Source: Bacteroidaceae bacterium | GTDB taxonomy: Bacteria > Bacteroidota > Bacteroidia > Bacteroidales > Bacteroidaceae | Length of the DNA: 8,468 bases | Direction of reading: 5' to 3' | Assembly: GCA_016284115.1 (NCBI GenBank) | Contig: JAEEOD010000421.1 | Location: 1 to 8,468, forward strand | Shown: positions 1 through 7,996 of the stretch, piece after piece | Layout: every line of letters begins with the position of its first letter | Numbering within the stretch: position 1 is the first letter of the stretch | Made by a program: the position numbers and the translations under genes | Notes under the pieces: generated by a model | The model's input: the letters and a program-made list of their open reading frames with translations, nothing else | Told to the model about the DNA's origin: nothing | The model's database searches: none

Positions 1-338
1 CGCTTATCGTTGGTAGTCATCCAGAAGCGTGTCACCACACCTGGACCTTCTTTATCGAAGAGCACTTTTTCAACTCGTCCATTGATGGTGTCTAAACGCT
101 CATAGCCAAAACCATCGCCATTGGCAAACCAATTAAGACTATCAGGACTGACAGAACGTCTATCATAACTGCTCACCTGGGCAGCCTTGTAAGATATGGC
201 TGGATATTGGGCTACGGTATTGTAGGAGACCATCTCATGCAATAAGCCCTCCAATGTGATGGGTTGACTGTTGTCAATGTTTGTTTGGCACGATAGCATC
301 ATCATGCACAAACCGATAAAAATAACGGTTTTTTTCAT
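1..338 (-). CDS. DUF2961 / GH172-family lipoprotein, N-terminal part (runs off window)
   Basis: The reading frame starts at the ATG at 338-336 and stays open to the window edge, giving 112 complete codons. Residues 1-17 look like a lipoprotein signal: two lysines, a hydrophobic stretch, then Met-Leu-Ser-Cys with Cys17 as the lipidated residue (the -3 position is Met, a loose lipobox). The mature part carries a pattern typical of DUF2961 N-termini: a SSYDRR segment, then NWFANGDGFGYER, then EGPGVVTRFWMT, matching the family's Gly-Pro-Gly...Arg-x-Trp core. DUF2961 proteins are classed as glycoside hydrolase family GH172, acting on fructose- or arabinose-containing glycans; the substrate here cannot be told from this fragment. 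The gene starts 16 bp after the DUF4369 gene on the same strand, so the two are probably cotranscribed. The family call rests on motif recall; the catalytic residues lie outside the window. Confidence 0.78.
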   Translation of the reverse strand, partial: MKKTVIFIGLCMMMLSCQTNIDNSQPITLEGLLHEMVSYNTVAQYPAISYKAAQVSSYDRRSVSPDSLNWFANGDGFGYERLDTINGRVEKVLFDKEGPGVVTRFWMTTNDK

Positions 339-354
339 AATATGTGAAGGTTGA

Positions 355-1125
355 TTATTGATTGGCAGGATTGATGCCAGCACGTTCACGCTCTGCCATA
401 TTCTGTCTTAACAGTTGCTGTTCTTCTATCAGCTTCATGTTTTCCTGCGCCTTGGTGATGAACTCCTGCACCAGAGGATGCTGCTTGAAAATGTCTGGAG
501 CACCTCGCAGGATATCTTCCACCTGATCGGTCATCATAGGATAAGGCATCGAACTGCACATCATCATGAACACACTTGGGCCTAACACATTGTTGTAGTT
601 GTCCTTGATGAATGACAATATATATTCGTTCATCTTGCGGTTCAGCTCCTCACTCTCCTTCATCATCTGGGCATGCACCTCGTCGATATTGGCACCATTC
701 AGCACCATCTGTGCCTCACGACGATCGAGATTGTTCAGCTGATCTTCTATACTGTTTCTTTGGTCGAAGAAATTATAGAGTGCATTGTTCAGCGGAGTAC
801 CCCAAGCTCGCATATTGCCTGTGTTAATAGACACCTGAATGATACCGTTTTCTAGAATGATAGGCATAATGCTCTCGTCTTCCATGTAGATAGACACCAT
901 CATAGTAGAATCAGAGACACCCTCCATAGAGAACAAACCATGCTCTACCGAGGCTGAATCCACAGGCATCCATCCGCTCTCAGAAAGTGTCTTAAGATAA
1001 AGTTTCTTTCCGTCTAGACTATTGATATCTGACTTTCCTGCAATCTGATAAGCGCTACTGCATGAGGCCAAAACAGAAGCCAGAAAGGTCACAAAACATA
1101 TTAGACTTATAGTCTTTTGATTCAT
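355..1125 (-). CDS. DUF4369 domain lipoprotein without a thioredoxin domain
   Basis: This 256-residue protein begins with a clear lipoprotein signal: hydrophobic residues 6-20, then Leu-Ala-Ser-Cys with Cys22 as the lipidation site. The residues after Cys22 (SSAYQ) lack the acidic run associated with surface export in Bacteroidetes, so a periplasm-facing anchor is more likely (inference). Residues about 26-105 resemble DUF4369, a beta-rich domain: a G-x-L-Y-L strand after 'SLDGKK', a D-S-A-S-V segment, F-S-M-E-G, then an LENG-IIQV-INTG strand. In many relatives DUF4369 precedes an AhpC/TlpA thioredoxin domain. Here the rest (about 110-256) is charged, Met-rich and probably helical, with no CxxC motif, so it is not a disulfide oxidoreductase. 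The specific function is unknown. It is the first gene of a probable two-gene unit with the DUF2961 lipoprotein and is divergent from the S46 peptidase gene. Confidence 0.8.
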   Translation of the reverse strand: MNQKTISLICFVTFLASVLASCSSAYQIAGKSDINSLDGKKLYLKTLSESGWMPVDSASVEHGLFSMEGVSDSTMMVSIYMEDESIMPIILENGIIQVSINTGNMRAWGTPLNNALYNFFDQRNSIEDQLNNLDRREAQMVLNGANIDEVHAQMMKESEELNRKMNEYILSFIKDNYNNVLGPSVFMMMCSSMPYPMMTDQVEDILRGAPDIFKQHPLVQEFITKAQENMKLIEEQQLLRQNMAERERAGINPANQ

Positions 1126-1154
1126 TTCAGTTATGTTTATGTTGATGTCCGCAG

Positions 1155-1162
1155 CAAATATA
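1155..1162 (-). promoter_or_regulatory. Bacteroidetes -7 box for the DUF4369 gene
   Basis: On the minus strand these bases read TATATTTG, a perfect match to the Bacteroidetes -7 consensus TAnnTTTG, 29 bp upstream of the DUF4369 start codon. I found no good TTTG -33 box at the usual 19-21 bp spacing, so the promoter may be weak or activator-dependent. The box directly abuts the -33 element of the divergent peptidase promoter. Confidence 0.5.
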
Positions 1163-1193
1163 TTGTTTTATTCAATTAATTGAGTTATCTTTG
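1163..1193 (+). promoter_or_regulatory. Promoter of the S46 peptidase gene
   Basis: The -7 box TATCTTTG (1186-1193) matches TAnnTTTG perfectly. TTG at 1163-1165 (ATTG against consensus TTTG) serves as the -33 box, with a 20-bp spacer. Transcription should start near 1200, leaving a leader of roughly 20 nt. The spacer contains a 12-bp perfect palindrome, TCAATTAATTGA (1172-1183), which could be a regulator site but is A+T-rich enough to arise by chance. Confidence 0.65.
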
Positions 1194-1218
1194 CCCAAAT
1201 TTTAAACATCTTTAGAAA

Positions 1219-3375
1219 ATGAAAGTCAAAGTCTTAATTATTGTAGCATTTGCGACACTATTTTCATTAGCGACAAAAGCAGATGAAGGCATGTGGCTGC
1301 TGCAACTCATGCAGCAACAGAACAGCATCGACATGATGAAGAAACAAGGTCTGAAGCTGGATGCCTCTGCTATCTATAATCCCAATGGCGTATCACTGAA
1401 AGATGCAGTGGGTATCTTTGGCGGTGGCTGCACTGGTGAGATTATCTCTCCCAACGGTTTGGTGCTTACCAATCATCACTGTGGCTATGGCGCAATCCAG
1501 GCACACAGCTCTGTGGAACACGACTACCTGACGGATGGTTTCTGGGCGGCTACATTAGCTGACGAGTTGCCTAACGAGCGCCTTTCTTTCCGCTTTGTAC
1601 ATCGCATTGTGGATATCACCGACTTGGTAAACGAGCAGATCAAAAATGGTGAGGTGACAGAAATCAATTCTCTCACTCGTCCCTACCTCAATAAAATAGC
1701 ACAGGATGAGTTGGCTAAGAGCGACCTCAACGGCAAACCTGGTATCGTAGCTCAAGCTTATCCATTCTATGCTGGCAACAAGTTCTACCTCATCTATTAC
1801 AAGGTGTATAACGATGTTCGCATGGTGGCTGCTCCTCCATCAAGTATTGGTAAATTTGGGGGTGAAACCGACAACTGGATGTGGCCTCGTCATACTTGTG
1901 ATTTCTCTGTATTCCGCATCTATGCCGACAAAAACGGTGAGCCTGCTGACTATTCTCCTGAGAATGTGCCTCTGAGTACCCCTAAGTATCTCAGTATTTC
2001 TATCAAAGGTTTGAACGAAGGCGACTACGCCATGATCTTAGGTTTCCCAGGCAGTACTAGTCGATATCTCACTGAATCAGAGGTTACTGAGCGTATGTAC
2101 ACCACCAACCAGTCTCGTATTGACATGCGTACTGTACGTCTGGATGTATTGCGTGAGGCGATGGCCAAGAGCGACAAGACTCGTATCCAGTATGCCAGCA
2201 AGTTTGCTGGTAGCAGCAACTACTGGAAGAACTCAATCGGCATGAACCAGGCTATTGCTGACAACAAGGTGTTGGAAGCAAAAGCTGAGGTGGAGAAACA
2301 GTTCAAAGCTTTCGCACAGGGCAAGCCTGAGTATGAAGGTGTAGTTGACAAGATCAATGATATCGTAGAAAAGTCTATTCCTGTAGAGCGTCAGATTGAC
2401 TACCTGACTGAGTTCTACAGTGCCATTGAATTCAGGACTCCGGAAGAGCCTATGAAGAAGATGAAAGAGGCTATCAACAACAAGGATAATGCTGCTATCG
2501 AGGAAGCCAAAGAAATGATTCGTGCACAATATGCTCGCATCCACAACAAGGACTATGACCACGAAGTGGACCGTCAGGTGGCTAAGGCTATGATTCCTGC
2601 ATTAGAGAAAGCGCTCAGCAGCAGCGAACTGCCTAACTTCTACCAAACTATCCAACGTGATTTCAAGGGCAATGTCAATGCTTATGTTGACAATATCTAC
2701 AACAACTCTATCTTAGCCAATGAGGCCAATTTGGAGAAATTCCTCAAGAAGCCTACCGTTAAAGCTATCGACAGGGATCCATCGCTGGCTTTTGTAAGTT
2801 CTACAATGGATTGCCTCTCAAAAGCAATGGATGTATATGGTGAAATGGAGGATCTGTCATTGCTGCACAAAGCATTTATCCGAGGTCTCGGTGAGATGAA
2901 ACAGCCTACTCCATCTTATCCTGACGCTAACTTCACCATGCGTCTTACTTATGGTAATGTGAAGTCATACGATCCTAAGGATGGTGTACACTACAAGTAT
3001 TATACTACTGGCGACGGTGTGCTGCAGAAAGAGAATCCTGACGATCCTGAGTTTGTAGTTCCTGCTAAGCTGAAGGAGCTCCTGCAGAAGCGTGACTTTG
3101 GCCGTTATGCCATGAAGGATGGTTCATTACCAGCTTGCTTCCTGACTACCAACGATATTACTGGTGGTAACTCAGGTAGCCCAGTGATGAATGACAACGG
3201 TGAGTTGATTGGTATTGCTTTTGACGGCAACTGGGAATCACTGAGTGGTGATATCAACTTCGACGATAACCTGCAGCGTTGCATCGCAGTGGATATCCGC
3301 TATGTGCTGTTCGTGATTGACAAGCTGGGTGGTGCTCAGAGACTGATTAACGAAATGACAATCAATGAGAATTGA
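1219..3375 (+). CDS. dpp7: S46-family dipeptidyl-peptidase, DPP7-type
   Basis: This exported serine exopeptidase removes dipeptides from the N-termini of oligopeptides in the periplasm, supplying dipeptides in bacteria that feed on protein. Its 718 residues fit the usual S46 length of about 710-720. Residues 1-21 form a signal peptide ending Thr-Lys-Ala, and the mature protein starts with DEGMWLL, the conserved S46 N-terminus. The chymotrypsin-like triad is visible: His87 in TNHHCGYG, Asp228 in [12 protein letters not shown], and Ser652 in TGGNSGSPV. The NWMW segment at 219-222 supplies the Asn that in S46 structures holds the substrate amino terminus. The middle, about 270-580, is charged and helical, as expected for the family's capping domain. 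Eighteen residues after the catalytic Ser is Gly670 (FDGNW); DPP7 enzymes have Gly here and Asp/Glu-specific DPP11 has Arg, so a preference for hydrophobic P1 residues is predicted. No Shine-Dalgarno sequence is evident before the ATG, which is common in this phylum. Confidence 0.95.
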   Translation: MKVKVLIIVAFATLFSLATKADEGMWLLQLMQQQNSIDMMKKQGLKLDASAIYNPNGVSLKDAVGIFGGGCTGEIISPNGLVLTNHHCGYGAIQAHSSVEHDYLTDGFWAATLADELPNERLSFRFVHRIVDITDLVNEQIKNGEVTEINSLTRPYLNKIAQDELAKSDLNGKPGIVAQAYPFYAGNKFYLIYYKVYNDVRMVAAPPSSIGKFGGETDNWMWPRHTCDFSVFRIYADKNGEPADYSPENVPLSTPKYLSISIKGLNEGDYAMILGFPGSTSRYLTESEVTERMYTTNQSRIDMRTVRLDVLREAMAKSDKTRIQYASKFAGSSNYWKNSIGMNQAIADNKVLEAKAEVEKQFKAFAQGKPEYEGVVDKINDIVEKSIPVERQIDYLTEFYSAIEFRTPEEPMKKMKEAINNKDNAAIEEAKEMIRAQYARIHNKDYDHEVDRQVAKAMIPALEKALSSSELPNFYQTIQRDFKGNVNAYVDNIYNNSILANEANLEKFLKKPTVKAIDRDPSLAFVSSTMDCLSKAMDVYGEMEDLSLLHKAFIRGLGEMKQPTPSYPDANFTMRLTYGNVKSYDPKDGVHYKYYTTGDGVLQKENPDDPEFVVPAKLKELLQKRDFGRYAMKDGSLPACFLTTNDITGGNSGSPVMNDNGELIGIAFDGNWESLSGDINFDDNLQRCIAVDIRYVLFVIDKLGGAQRLINEMTINEN

Positions 3376-3428
3376 ATTATTGTTGTGACATAAGAACTAG
3401 TCCTTGTTGCGACAAAACATCATAAAGA

Positions 3429-3457
3429 AATAAGCTCGGCAAATTGCCGAGCTTATT
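3429..3457. terminator. Bidirectional intrinsic terminator between convergent genes
   Basis: AATAAGCTCGGC (3429-3440) and GCCGAGCTTATT (3446-3457) form a perfect 12-bp stem around a 5-nt AAATT loop. T-rich tracts follow on both strands (TTATTCTTTAGTTT on plus, TTATTTCTTTATG on minus). It lies 53 bp after the peptidase stop and 7 bp after the hisB stop, so it can end both transcripts. Confidence 0.9.
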
Positions 3458-3464
3458 CTTTAGT

Positions 3465-4625
3465 TTATAACGTTCCTTTTGAAGAGGGAAGTTCATAGTG
3501 ATAGATATCTCGTTTTATCGCCATTTTGATGGCTCGGGCCAGCGCTTTGAAGATGCCCTCGATCTTGTGGTGCTCGTTTTGTCCTTCAGCCTTGATGTTC
3601 AAGTTCATCTTGGCAGCATCACTCAAAGACTTGAAGAAATGTAGGAACATCTCGGTAGGCATCTCGCCAATCTTCTCACGTTTGAACTCAGCATCCCATA
3701 CCAACCAAGGACGCCCTCCGAAATCGAGGCATACTTGGCACAGGCAATCATCCATCGGCAAGCAATAGCCATAGCGTTCAATACCTCGCTTGCTGCCCAA
3801 GGCTTTATACAAACATTCTCCCAAAGCCAATGCTGTATCTTCAATGGTATGGTGCTCGTCCACATAAAGGTCACCCTTAACTTGGACAGTCAAGTCGATG
3901 CCTCCATGTTTGCCAATCTGCTCAAGCATGTGGTCGAAGAAACCCAGACCAGTATTGATATCACAATCTCCCCGTCCGTCCAAATTAACTGCCACATAGA
4001 TATCAGTCTCTTTGGTTGTTCTACGTACTTCAGCCTTTCGTTCACCAGCAAAAAGGAACTCGGCAATATAGTCCCAATCATCAGTTACAAGGGCGCAAAC
4101 ATCCTTCAGCTCGGGCTTTGTTTCCAAACAAGACATGTCTGGTTGCAGCAGAATGGCCTTGCATCCTAAATTCTTGGCTAATTCCACATCAGTTGGTCTG
4201 TCGCCAATAACGAAACTATTGGGGATGTCGTATTCAGGATTATCAATAAATTGTTGCAGCATACCAGTGCGAGGCTTGCGATTAGGCGAATTGTCTTCTG
4301 GCATAGAAGGGTCGATACACACCTCATCAAACGTAATACCCTCTCCCTCTAATGTTTGCATCACCAAGTTATGCACTGGCCAGAAAGTATCAGCAGGGAA
4401 AGAGGATGTACCCAAACCGTCCTGGTTGGTCACCATTACAAAGCGAAAGTCGAGTTTGCTACGAATAAAACCCAGGTTCTTCATCACCTTGGGTACAAAC
4501 TGCAACTTCTCGAACGAATCAAGCTGATAGTCCACTGGTGGTTCAACTACCAATGTACCATCACGGTCGATAAACAATACACGTTGTTTTGATTGGGAAT
4601 TGTATTCCTGCTTCATCTTTTCCAT
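3465..4625 (-). CDS. hisB: Bifunctional histidinol-phosphatase / imidazoleglycerol-phosphate dehydratase
   Basis: This cytoplasmic enzyme catalyses steps 7 and 9 of histidine synthesis. The N-terminal HAD phosphatase domain (about 14-170) has motif I DRDGT (Asp20, Asp22), motif II VMVTNQ (Thr66), Lys117 in RKPRTG, and motif IV GDRPTD (Asp142, Asp146). The C-terminal dehydratase domain (about 198-386) has the metal- and substrate-binding signatures [13 protein letters not shown] (His232, His240), DEHHTIEDT (His258, His259, Glu262) and NEHHKIEG (His352, His353, Glu356). The total of 386 residues is slightly longer than the 355-residue E. coli HisB. Oddly, none of the four E. coli zinc ligands (Cys93, His95, Cys101, Cys103) is kept: the aligned residues are Asp105, Ser107, Ser113 and Asn115. 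An alternative start at Met4 (4616) would give a classic ATGA overlap with the stop of the preceding gene; the longer start overlaps it by 13 bp. The gene is last in the operon, followed by the shared terminator. Confidence 0.95.
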   Translation of the reverse strand: MEKMKQEYNSQSKQRVLFIDRDGTLVVEPPVDYQLDSFEKLQFVPKVMKNLGFIRSKLDFRFVMVTNQDGLGTSSFPADTFWPVHNLVMQTLEGEGITFDEVCIDPSMPEDNSPNRKPRTGMLQQFIDNPEYDIPNSFVIGDRPTDVELAKNLGCKAILLQPDMSCLETKPELKDVCALVTDDWDYIAEFLFAGERKAEVRRTTKETDIYVAVNLDGRGDCDINTGLGFFDHMLEQIGKHGGIDLTVQVKGDLYVDEHHTIEDTALALGECLYKALGSKRGIERYGYCLPMDDCLCQVCLDFGGRPWLVWDAEFKREKIGEMPTEMFLHFFKSLSDAAKMNLNIKAEGQNEHHKIEGIFKALARAIKMAIKRDIYHYELPSSKGTL

Positions 4626-6961
4626 CTTTTTAATGCTTCGATTAAGGTATTATTCTCTTCAGGTGTTCCTACCGTAATGCGCAAGCAGTTGCCACACAAG
4701 GTAACAGAGTTGTGGTTTCTGACGATGATGCCCTCGCCCACCAAATATTTATAAATGGCATTGGCATCAGACACTCTCGCCAAGAAGAAGTTAGCATCTG
4801 ATGGGAATACTTTATCAGTCAGTGAAAGTTCTGCAAAAAGCTGCATCAGTCTGGTGCGTTCTTCCTTGAGAATTTTCACCCATTCCTTGGTCTGTTGGGC
4901 ATTGCGTAATGCCTCAAGAGCCTGTTGCTGTGTCAATAGGTTCACATTATAGGGATATTTCACCTTATTGAACAAACCTATAATCTGAGGGGAAGCAAAA
5001 GCCAAACCACAACGGATAGCAGCACACCCCCATGCTTTAGAGAAGGTTTGCAATACAATCAGGTTAGGATATTTGTCTAACAACTGGGTAAATGAAGGTT
5101 GCTCAGAGAAATCAAAGTAAGCTTCATCTACCACCACAATACCTCTGAACTGCTGCAACAGTTGCTCGACTTCAGCATGACTCATGTCATTGCCTGTAGG
5201 GTTATTGGGGCTGCAGATAAACATCAGTTTGGTATGATTATCTGCCACTTGCAGCATATCAGCAGCATGGAATTGGAAGTCGTTATCCAGTTGCACTTTG
5301 CGGTATTCGATATTGTTCACATCAGCACATACTTTATACATGCCATAGCTGGGATCGATAGCCACCGCATTATCAACACCTGGGTTACAGAAGATGCGAT
5401 ATACCAAGTCGATGGCCTCATCGCTTCCATTGCCACAAAAGATGCGATCTTCGCTCACACCCTTCACCTTAGCTATCTCTTGCTTGAGCTGTTTCTGCAA
5501 AGGATCGGGGTATCTATTGATAGGTCCATTATAAGGATTCTCATTAGCATCGAGGAATACACTGGCATCTACCCCACTATATTCATCACGCGCACAAGAA
5601 TAAGGAGCCAATTCCCAAATATTCTTTCTGACAAGTTGTTCAAGATTGAATGGCTGTGTGGCAAGTTGCTCCTTCTGAAAAGCTGAGTTCTGTAACCTTA
5701 CTGTTACAGCATTCTTGTGTGCATCCAACTGCTCGTTAGCAGCCATCACCTCAATAGCTTTACCTATCCGACCAATGCCCTGAGCCGTGAGTTCCTGATA
5801 GGTAATCTTGCGACAGAAACTATCGAGGTTCACACCATTATATGCTTTTGCGTAGCCATTGGTTGGCAAAGTGTGGTTGGTGCCAGAAGCATAATCGCCT
5901 GCACTCTCGCAAGCATATTTGCCCAAAAATATTGAACCTGCATTTACCACACGTTTGGCCAATGCTTCATAGTCTTTGGTCTGAATAATCAAGTGCTCAG
6001 GAGCATATTCATTCACCATCTCGATGGCCTCATCCATATCCTTTACCAGTATCAGACGACTGTATTTTAATGACTTGCTGGCTATCTCCTTACGAGGTAA
6101 TACATCCAGTTGGCGCTCTACTTCTTTCATCACTTCTTGCTGCAACGATTCAGAGGTAGTCACTAACATCGCCTGACTATCAACCCCATGTTCTGCCTGA
6201 CTCAATAAATCTGCTGCTACAAACACAGGATTAGCTGTTTCGTCAGCCAACACCATCACTTCTGATGGGCCTGCTGGCATATCAATAGCCACATCACCCA
6301 TACTCACCAACTGCTTGGCAGCAGTAACATACTGATTACCTGGGCCGAATATCTTATATACGCGAGGTACGGACTGAGTACCGTAAGCCATAGCGCCAAT
6401 GGCTTGTACACCACCAATCTTATATATATGACTTACACCAGCAGTCTTTGCCGCAAACAAGACAGCAGGATGTACCTTACCATCACGTGCAGGAGGGGTA
6501 CACAATACTATCTCGCCACAACCCGCAATTTTAGCAGGTATAGCCAACATCAGTACGGTCGAGAAAAGGGGTGCTGTACCACCTGGGATATACAATCCCA
6601 CTCGTTCGATAGGTACTGATTTTTGCCAGCAAGTAACACCTGGTTGGGTTTCCACCAGCACTCCCTCAAAACGCTGGGCTTCATGAAACCGGGCTATGTT
6701 GTTTTTGGCAAGTACGATAGCATTTTTCAGCTCGTCACTTATCAACGATTCGGCTTCTTGTATTTCTTCCTCTGTCACCACAAGGCTCCTCAACCTAACA
6801 TGGTCGAAGGTCTCTTCAAAACTAAGTACGGCCTCGTCGCCATTATACCTCACTTGGTCGAGAATACTCTTCACCACCTCGTTCAAGCTTTCCGTATTCA
6901 TCACAGGACGCTTGAGCAACTCACTCCACTTTGACTTATCTGGATAATTAATTAAAATCAT
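4613..6961 (-). CDS. hisDC: HisD-HisC fusion: histidinol dehydrogenase / histidinol-phosphate aminotransferase
   Basis: This single 782-residue frame joins two enzymes normally encoded separately. Residues 1 to about 424 are histidinol dehydrogenase, the NAD-dependent oxidation of histidinol to histidine. The Zn ligands are Gln255 and His258 (SQAEHG), Asp356 (SAGDYASG) and His415 (LDAHKN), with catalytic Glu322-His323 (YAPEHL); their spacing equals that of E. coli HisD. Residues about 440-782 are the PLP-dependent aminotransferase that makes histidinol phosphate: [31 protein letters not shown] (Asp612, Tyr615), the PLP lysine Lys642 in TFSKAWG, Arg650 in IRCG, and Arg761 in LRITVGT. The linker (about 423-440) contains no ATG, GTG or TTG in frame and no stop, so no separate hisC start is visible. 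The start lies 12 bp after hisG, with AGAGAG as a plausible ribosome site. The stop overlaps the hisB start region, suggesting translational coupling. Confidence 0.94.
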   Translation of the reverse strand: MILINYPDKSKWSELLKRPVMNTESLNEVVKSILDQVRYNGDEAVLSFEETFDHVRLRSLVVTEEEIQEAESLISDELKNAIVLAKNNIARFHEAQRFEGVLVETQPGVTCWQKSVPIERVGLYIPGGTAPLFSTVLMLAIPAKIAGCGEIVLCTPPARDGKVHPAVLFAAKTAGVSHIYKIGGVQAIGAMAYGTQSVPRVYKIFGPGNQYVTAAKQLVSMGDVAIDMPAGPSEVMVLADETANPVFVAADLLSQAEHGVDSQAMLVTTSESLQQEVMKEVERQLDVLPRKEIASKSLKYSRLILVKDMDEAIEMVNEYAPEHLIIQTKDYEALAKRVVNAGSIFLGKYACESAGDYASGTNHTLPTNGYAKAYNGVNLDSFCRKITYQELTAQGIGRIGKAIEVMAANEQLDAHKNAVTVRLQNSAFQKEQLATQPFNLEQLVRKNIWELAPYSCARDEYSGVDASVFLDANENPYNGPINRYPDPLQKQLKQEIAKVKGVSEDRIFCGNGSDEAIDLVYRIFCNPGVDNAVAIDPSYGMYKVCADVNNIEYRKVQLDNDFQFHAADMLQVADNHTKLMFICSPNNPTGNDMSHAEVEQLLQQFRGIVVVDEAYFDFSEQPSFTQLLDKYPNLIVLQTFSKAWGCAAIRCGLAFASPQIIGLFNKVKYPYNVNLLTQQQALEALRNAQQTKEWVKILKEERTRLMQLFAELSLTDKVFPSDANFFLARVSDANAIYKYLVGEGIIVRNHNSVTLCGNCLRITVGTPEENNTLIEALKRWKR

Positions 6962-6973
6962 ATACTCTCTGAT

Positions 6974-7825
6974 TTAAACAATCATTTTCTCTATAGGAAT
7001 AACAAGAATGCCCTGAGCACCCAAGTCTTTCAACTTCCCGATAATCTCCCAGAATCGTTTCTGGTCAAGTACCGTATGTACCGAGCACCATCCTTCTTCT
7101 GCCAACGGCATCACAGTAGGACTCTTAATACCAGGTAACACAGCAATAATCTCATCCAACTTGTCTTTAGGGGCATTCATCAGCACATATTTCTTATCTT
7201 CTGCCGCTCTCACTGCATCAATGCGGAACAATAGTTCTTCGAGGACTTCACGCTTGTCGGCACTGATATTACGATTACCTATCAGCAGCGCTTCACTCTG
7301 CATCACCACCTCTACTTCTTTCAGGTGGTTGCTCACCAAAGTAGAACCAGAACTAACGATGTCGAAAATCGCATCAGCCAGACCTATACCCGGGCTGATC
7401 TCTACTGAGCCTGTTATCACGTGAATATCGGCTTTCACTCCTTTATCTGCCAAAAACTTTTTTAAGATGACAGGATAGCTGGTGGCAATCTTCTTTCCCT
7501 CAAACCACTGGACACCCTGGTAGTCAACGTTCTTTGGAACAGCTAATGACAAACGGCACTTGCTGAAGCCCAGACGTTTTACAATCTCAGCATCCTCATC
7601 ACGTTCCATAAACTCGTTCTCACCCACGATGCCAATGTCAGCTACACCGCTTGCTACTGTTTGGGGTATATCATCGTCACGCAGGAAGAGCACCTCCAGA
7701 GGGAAGTTGCTCGCCTGCACCAGCAATGTTCTCTTCATTAAATTCAACTTGATGTCTGATTCAGCCAGGAACGACATCGTCTCGTCATACAGACGACCTT
7801 TAGATTGTACTGCTATTCTTAACAT
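6974..7825 (-). CDS. hisG: ATP phosphoribosyltransferase, long (self-regulated) form
   Basis: HisG condenses ATP and PRPP to phosphoribosyl-ATP, the first committed step of histidine synthesis. Its 283 residues place it in the long form. The catalytic part (about 1-205) starts LRIAVQSKGRL, contains DDDIPQTVASGVADIGIVGEN (about 50-70) and the family signature with GSVEISPGIGLADAIFDIV (139-157) followed by SSGSTL, the PRPP phosphate-binding loop. The C-terminal part (about 208-283, ending in IPIEKMIV) is the ACT-like regulatory domain that binds histidine for feedback inhibition, so no HisZ partner is needed. It is the first structural gene of the operon, 14 bp beyond the U-tract of the leader terminator. 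It is therefore doubly controlled, by feedback on the enzyme (known for the family) and by attenuation of transcription (inferred from the leader). Confidence 0.96.
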   Translation of the reverse strand: MLRIAVQSKGRLYDETMSFLAESDIKLNLMKRTLLVQASNFPLEVLFLRDDDIPQTVASGVADIGIVGENEFMERDEDAEIVKRLGFSKCRLSLAVPKNVDYQGVQWFEGKKIATSYPVILKKFLADKGVKADIHVITGSVEISPGIGLADAIFDIVSSGSTLVSNHLKEVEVVMQSEALLIGNRNISADKREVLEELLFRIDAVRAAEDKKYVLMNAPKDKLDEIIAVLPGIKSPTVMPLAEEGWCSVHTVLDQKRFWEIIGKLKDLGAQGILVIPIEKMIV

Positions 7826-7839
7826 GCTACTTGATAATT

Positions 7840-7876
7840 AAAAAAGGCTCACCGTTTTCATTATTCGGTAAGCCTT
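7840..7876 (-). terminator. Attenuator terminator in the hisG leader
   Basis: On the minus strand AAGGCTTACCG (7876-7866) pairs with CGGTGAGCCTT (7854-7844), an 11-bp stem with a single G-U wobble, around an 11-nt loop. The descending arm runs into TTTTTT (7845-7840). It stands 14 bp before hisG, inside the operon's transcribed leader, so it would stop transcription before the structural genes unless its ascending arm is sequestered by the upstream antiterminator segment. Confidence 0.9.
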
Positions 7877-7926
7877 CATATTTATGTTTCCAGATATCCA
7901 CATACAATACCATTCTGCCCACCGAA
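7864..7926 (-). promoter_or_regulatory. Antiterminator structure of the his attenuator
   Basis: TTCGGTGGGC (7926-7917) can pair with GCTTACCGAA (7873-7864) over 10 bp with two G-U wobbles. The second segment includes most of the terminator's ascending arm, so the two structures exclude each other. The intervening RNA can fold into its own A+U-rich hairpin (7909-7900 with 7887-7879, one bulged G), which would bring the arms together. The first arm begins one base after the leader-peptide stop codon, so a ribosome finishing the peptide would cover it and let the terminator form. A ribosome stalled on the His codons would leave it free. Confidence 0.8.
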
Positions 7927-7927
7927 A

Positions 7928-7972
7928 TTACTCGCTAGGATGATGGTGATGATGTGAACCTGTATAATTCAT
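7928..7972 (-). CDS. hisL: Histidine leader peptide, 14 aa with five consecutive His
   Basis: The frame ATG...TAA encodes MNYTGSHHHHHPSE. His7 to His11 are CAT CAT CAC CAT CAT (7954-7940). The ATG lies 24 bp downstream of a consensus -7 box, so it is the first start codon on the predicted transcript; there is no Shine-Dalgarno sequence, only an A-rich stretch, as usual in Bacteroidetes. The peptide is expected to have no function of its own: its translation senses charged tRNA-His, as with the enterobacterial hisL leader. The stop codon sits directly before the antiterminator arm. It is too short for ordinary gene callers, but the His run, the position and the downstream structures support each other. 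Confidence 0.9.
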   Translation of the reverse strand: MNYTGSHHHHHPSE

Positions 7973-7996
7973 ACAATTTGTTTTTTGTTTACGTTG

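Noticed and set aside
3380..3414. Direct repeat TTGTTGTGACA / TTGTTGCGACA after the peptidase stop
   Set aside because: Two 11-bp copies with one mismatch, 24 bp apart, with no third copy and no clear role; could be chance in an A+T-rich spacer.
3735..4169. Open frame of 144 codons on the plus strand
   Set aside because: Antisense to hisB, with no domain or start signal; an artefact of codon use on the opposite strand.
5099..5686. Open frame of 195 codons on the plus strand
   Set aside because: It lies wholly antisense to the HisC half of the fusion, has no recognisable domain, and the minus-strand frame has clear catalytic motifs. It is a shadow frame.
5642..5695. Frameshift or lost stop as explanation for the HisD-HisC fusion
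   Set aside because: The frame is continuous with recognisable sequence on both sides, and nearby frames offer no usable start (the only close ATG, out of frame in the region encoding HKNAV, reads ATG CTG TAA). I keep it as a real fusion, while noting that read support cannot be checked here.
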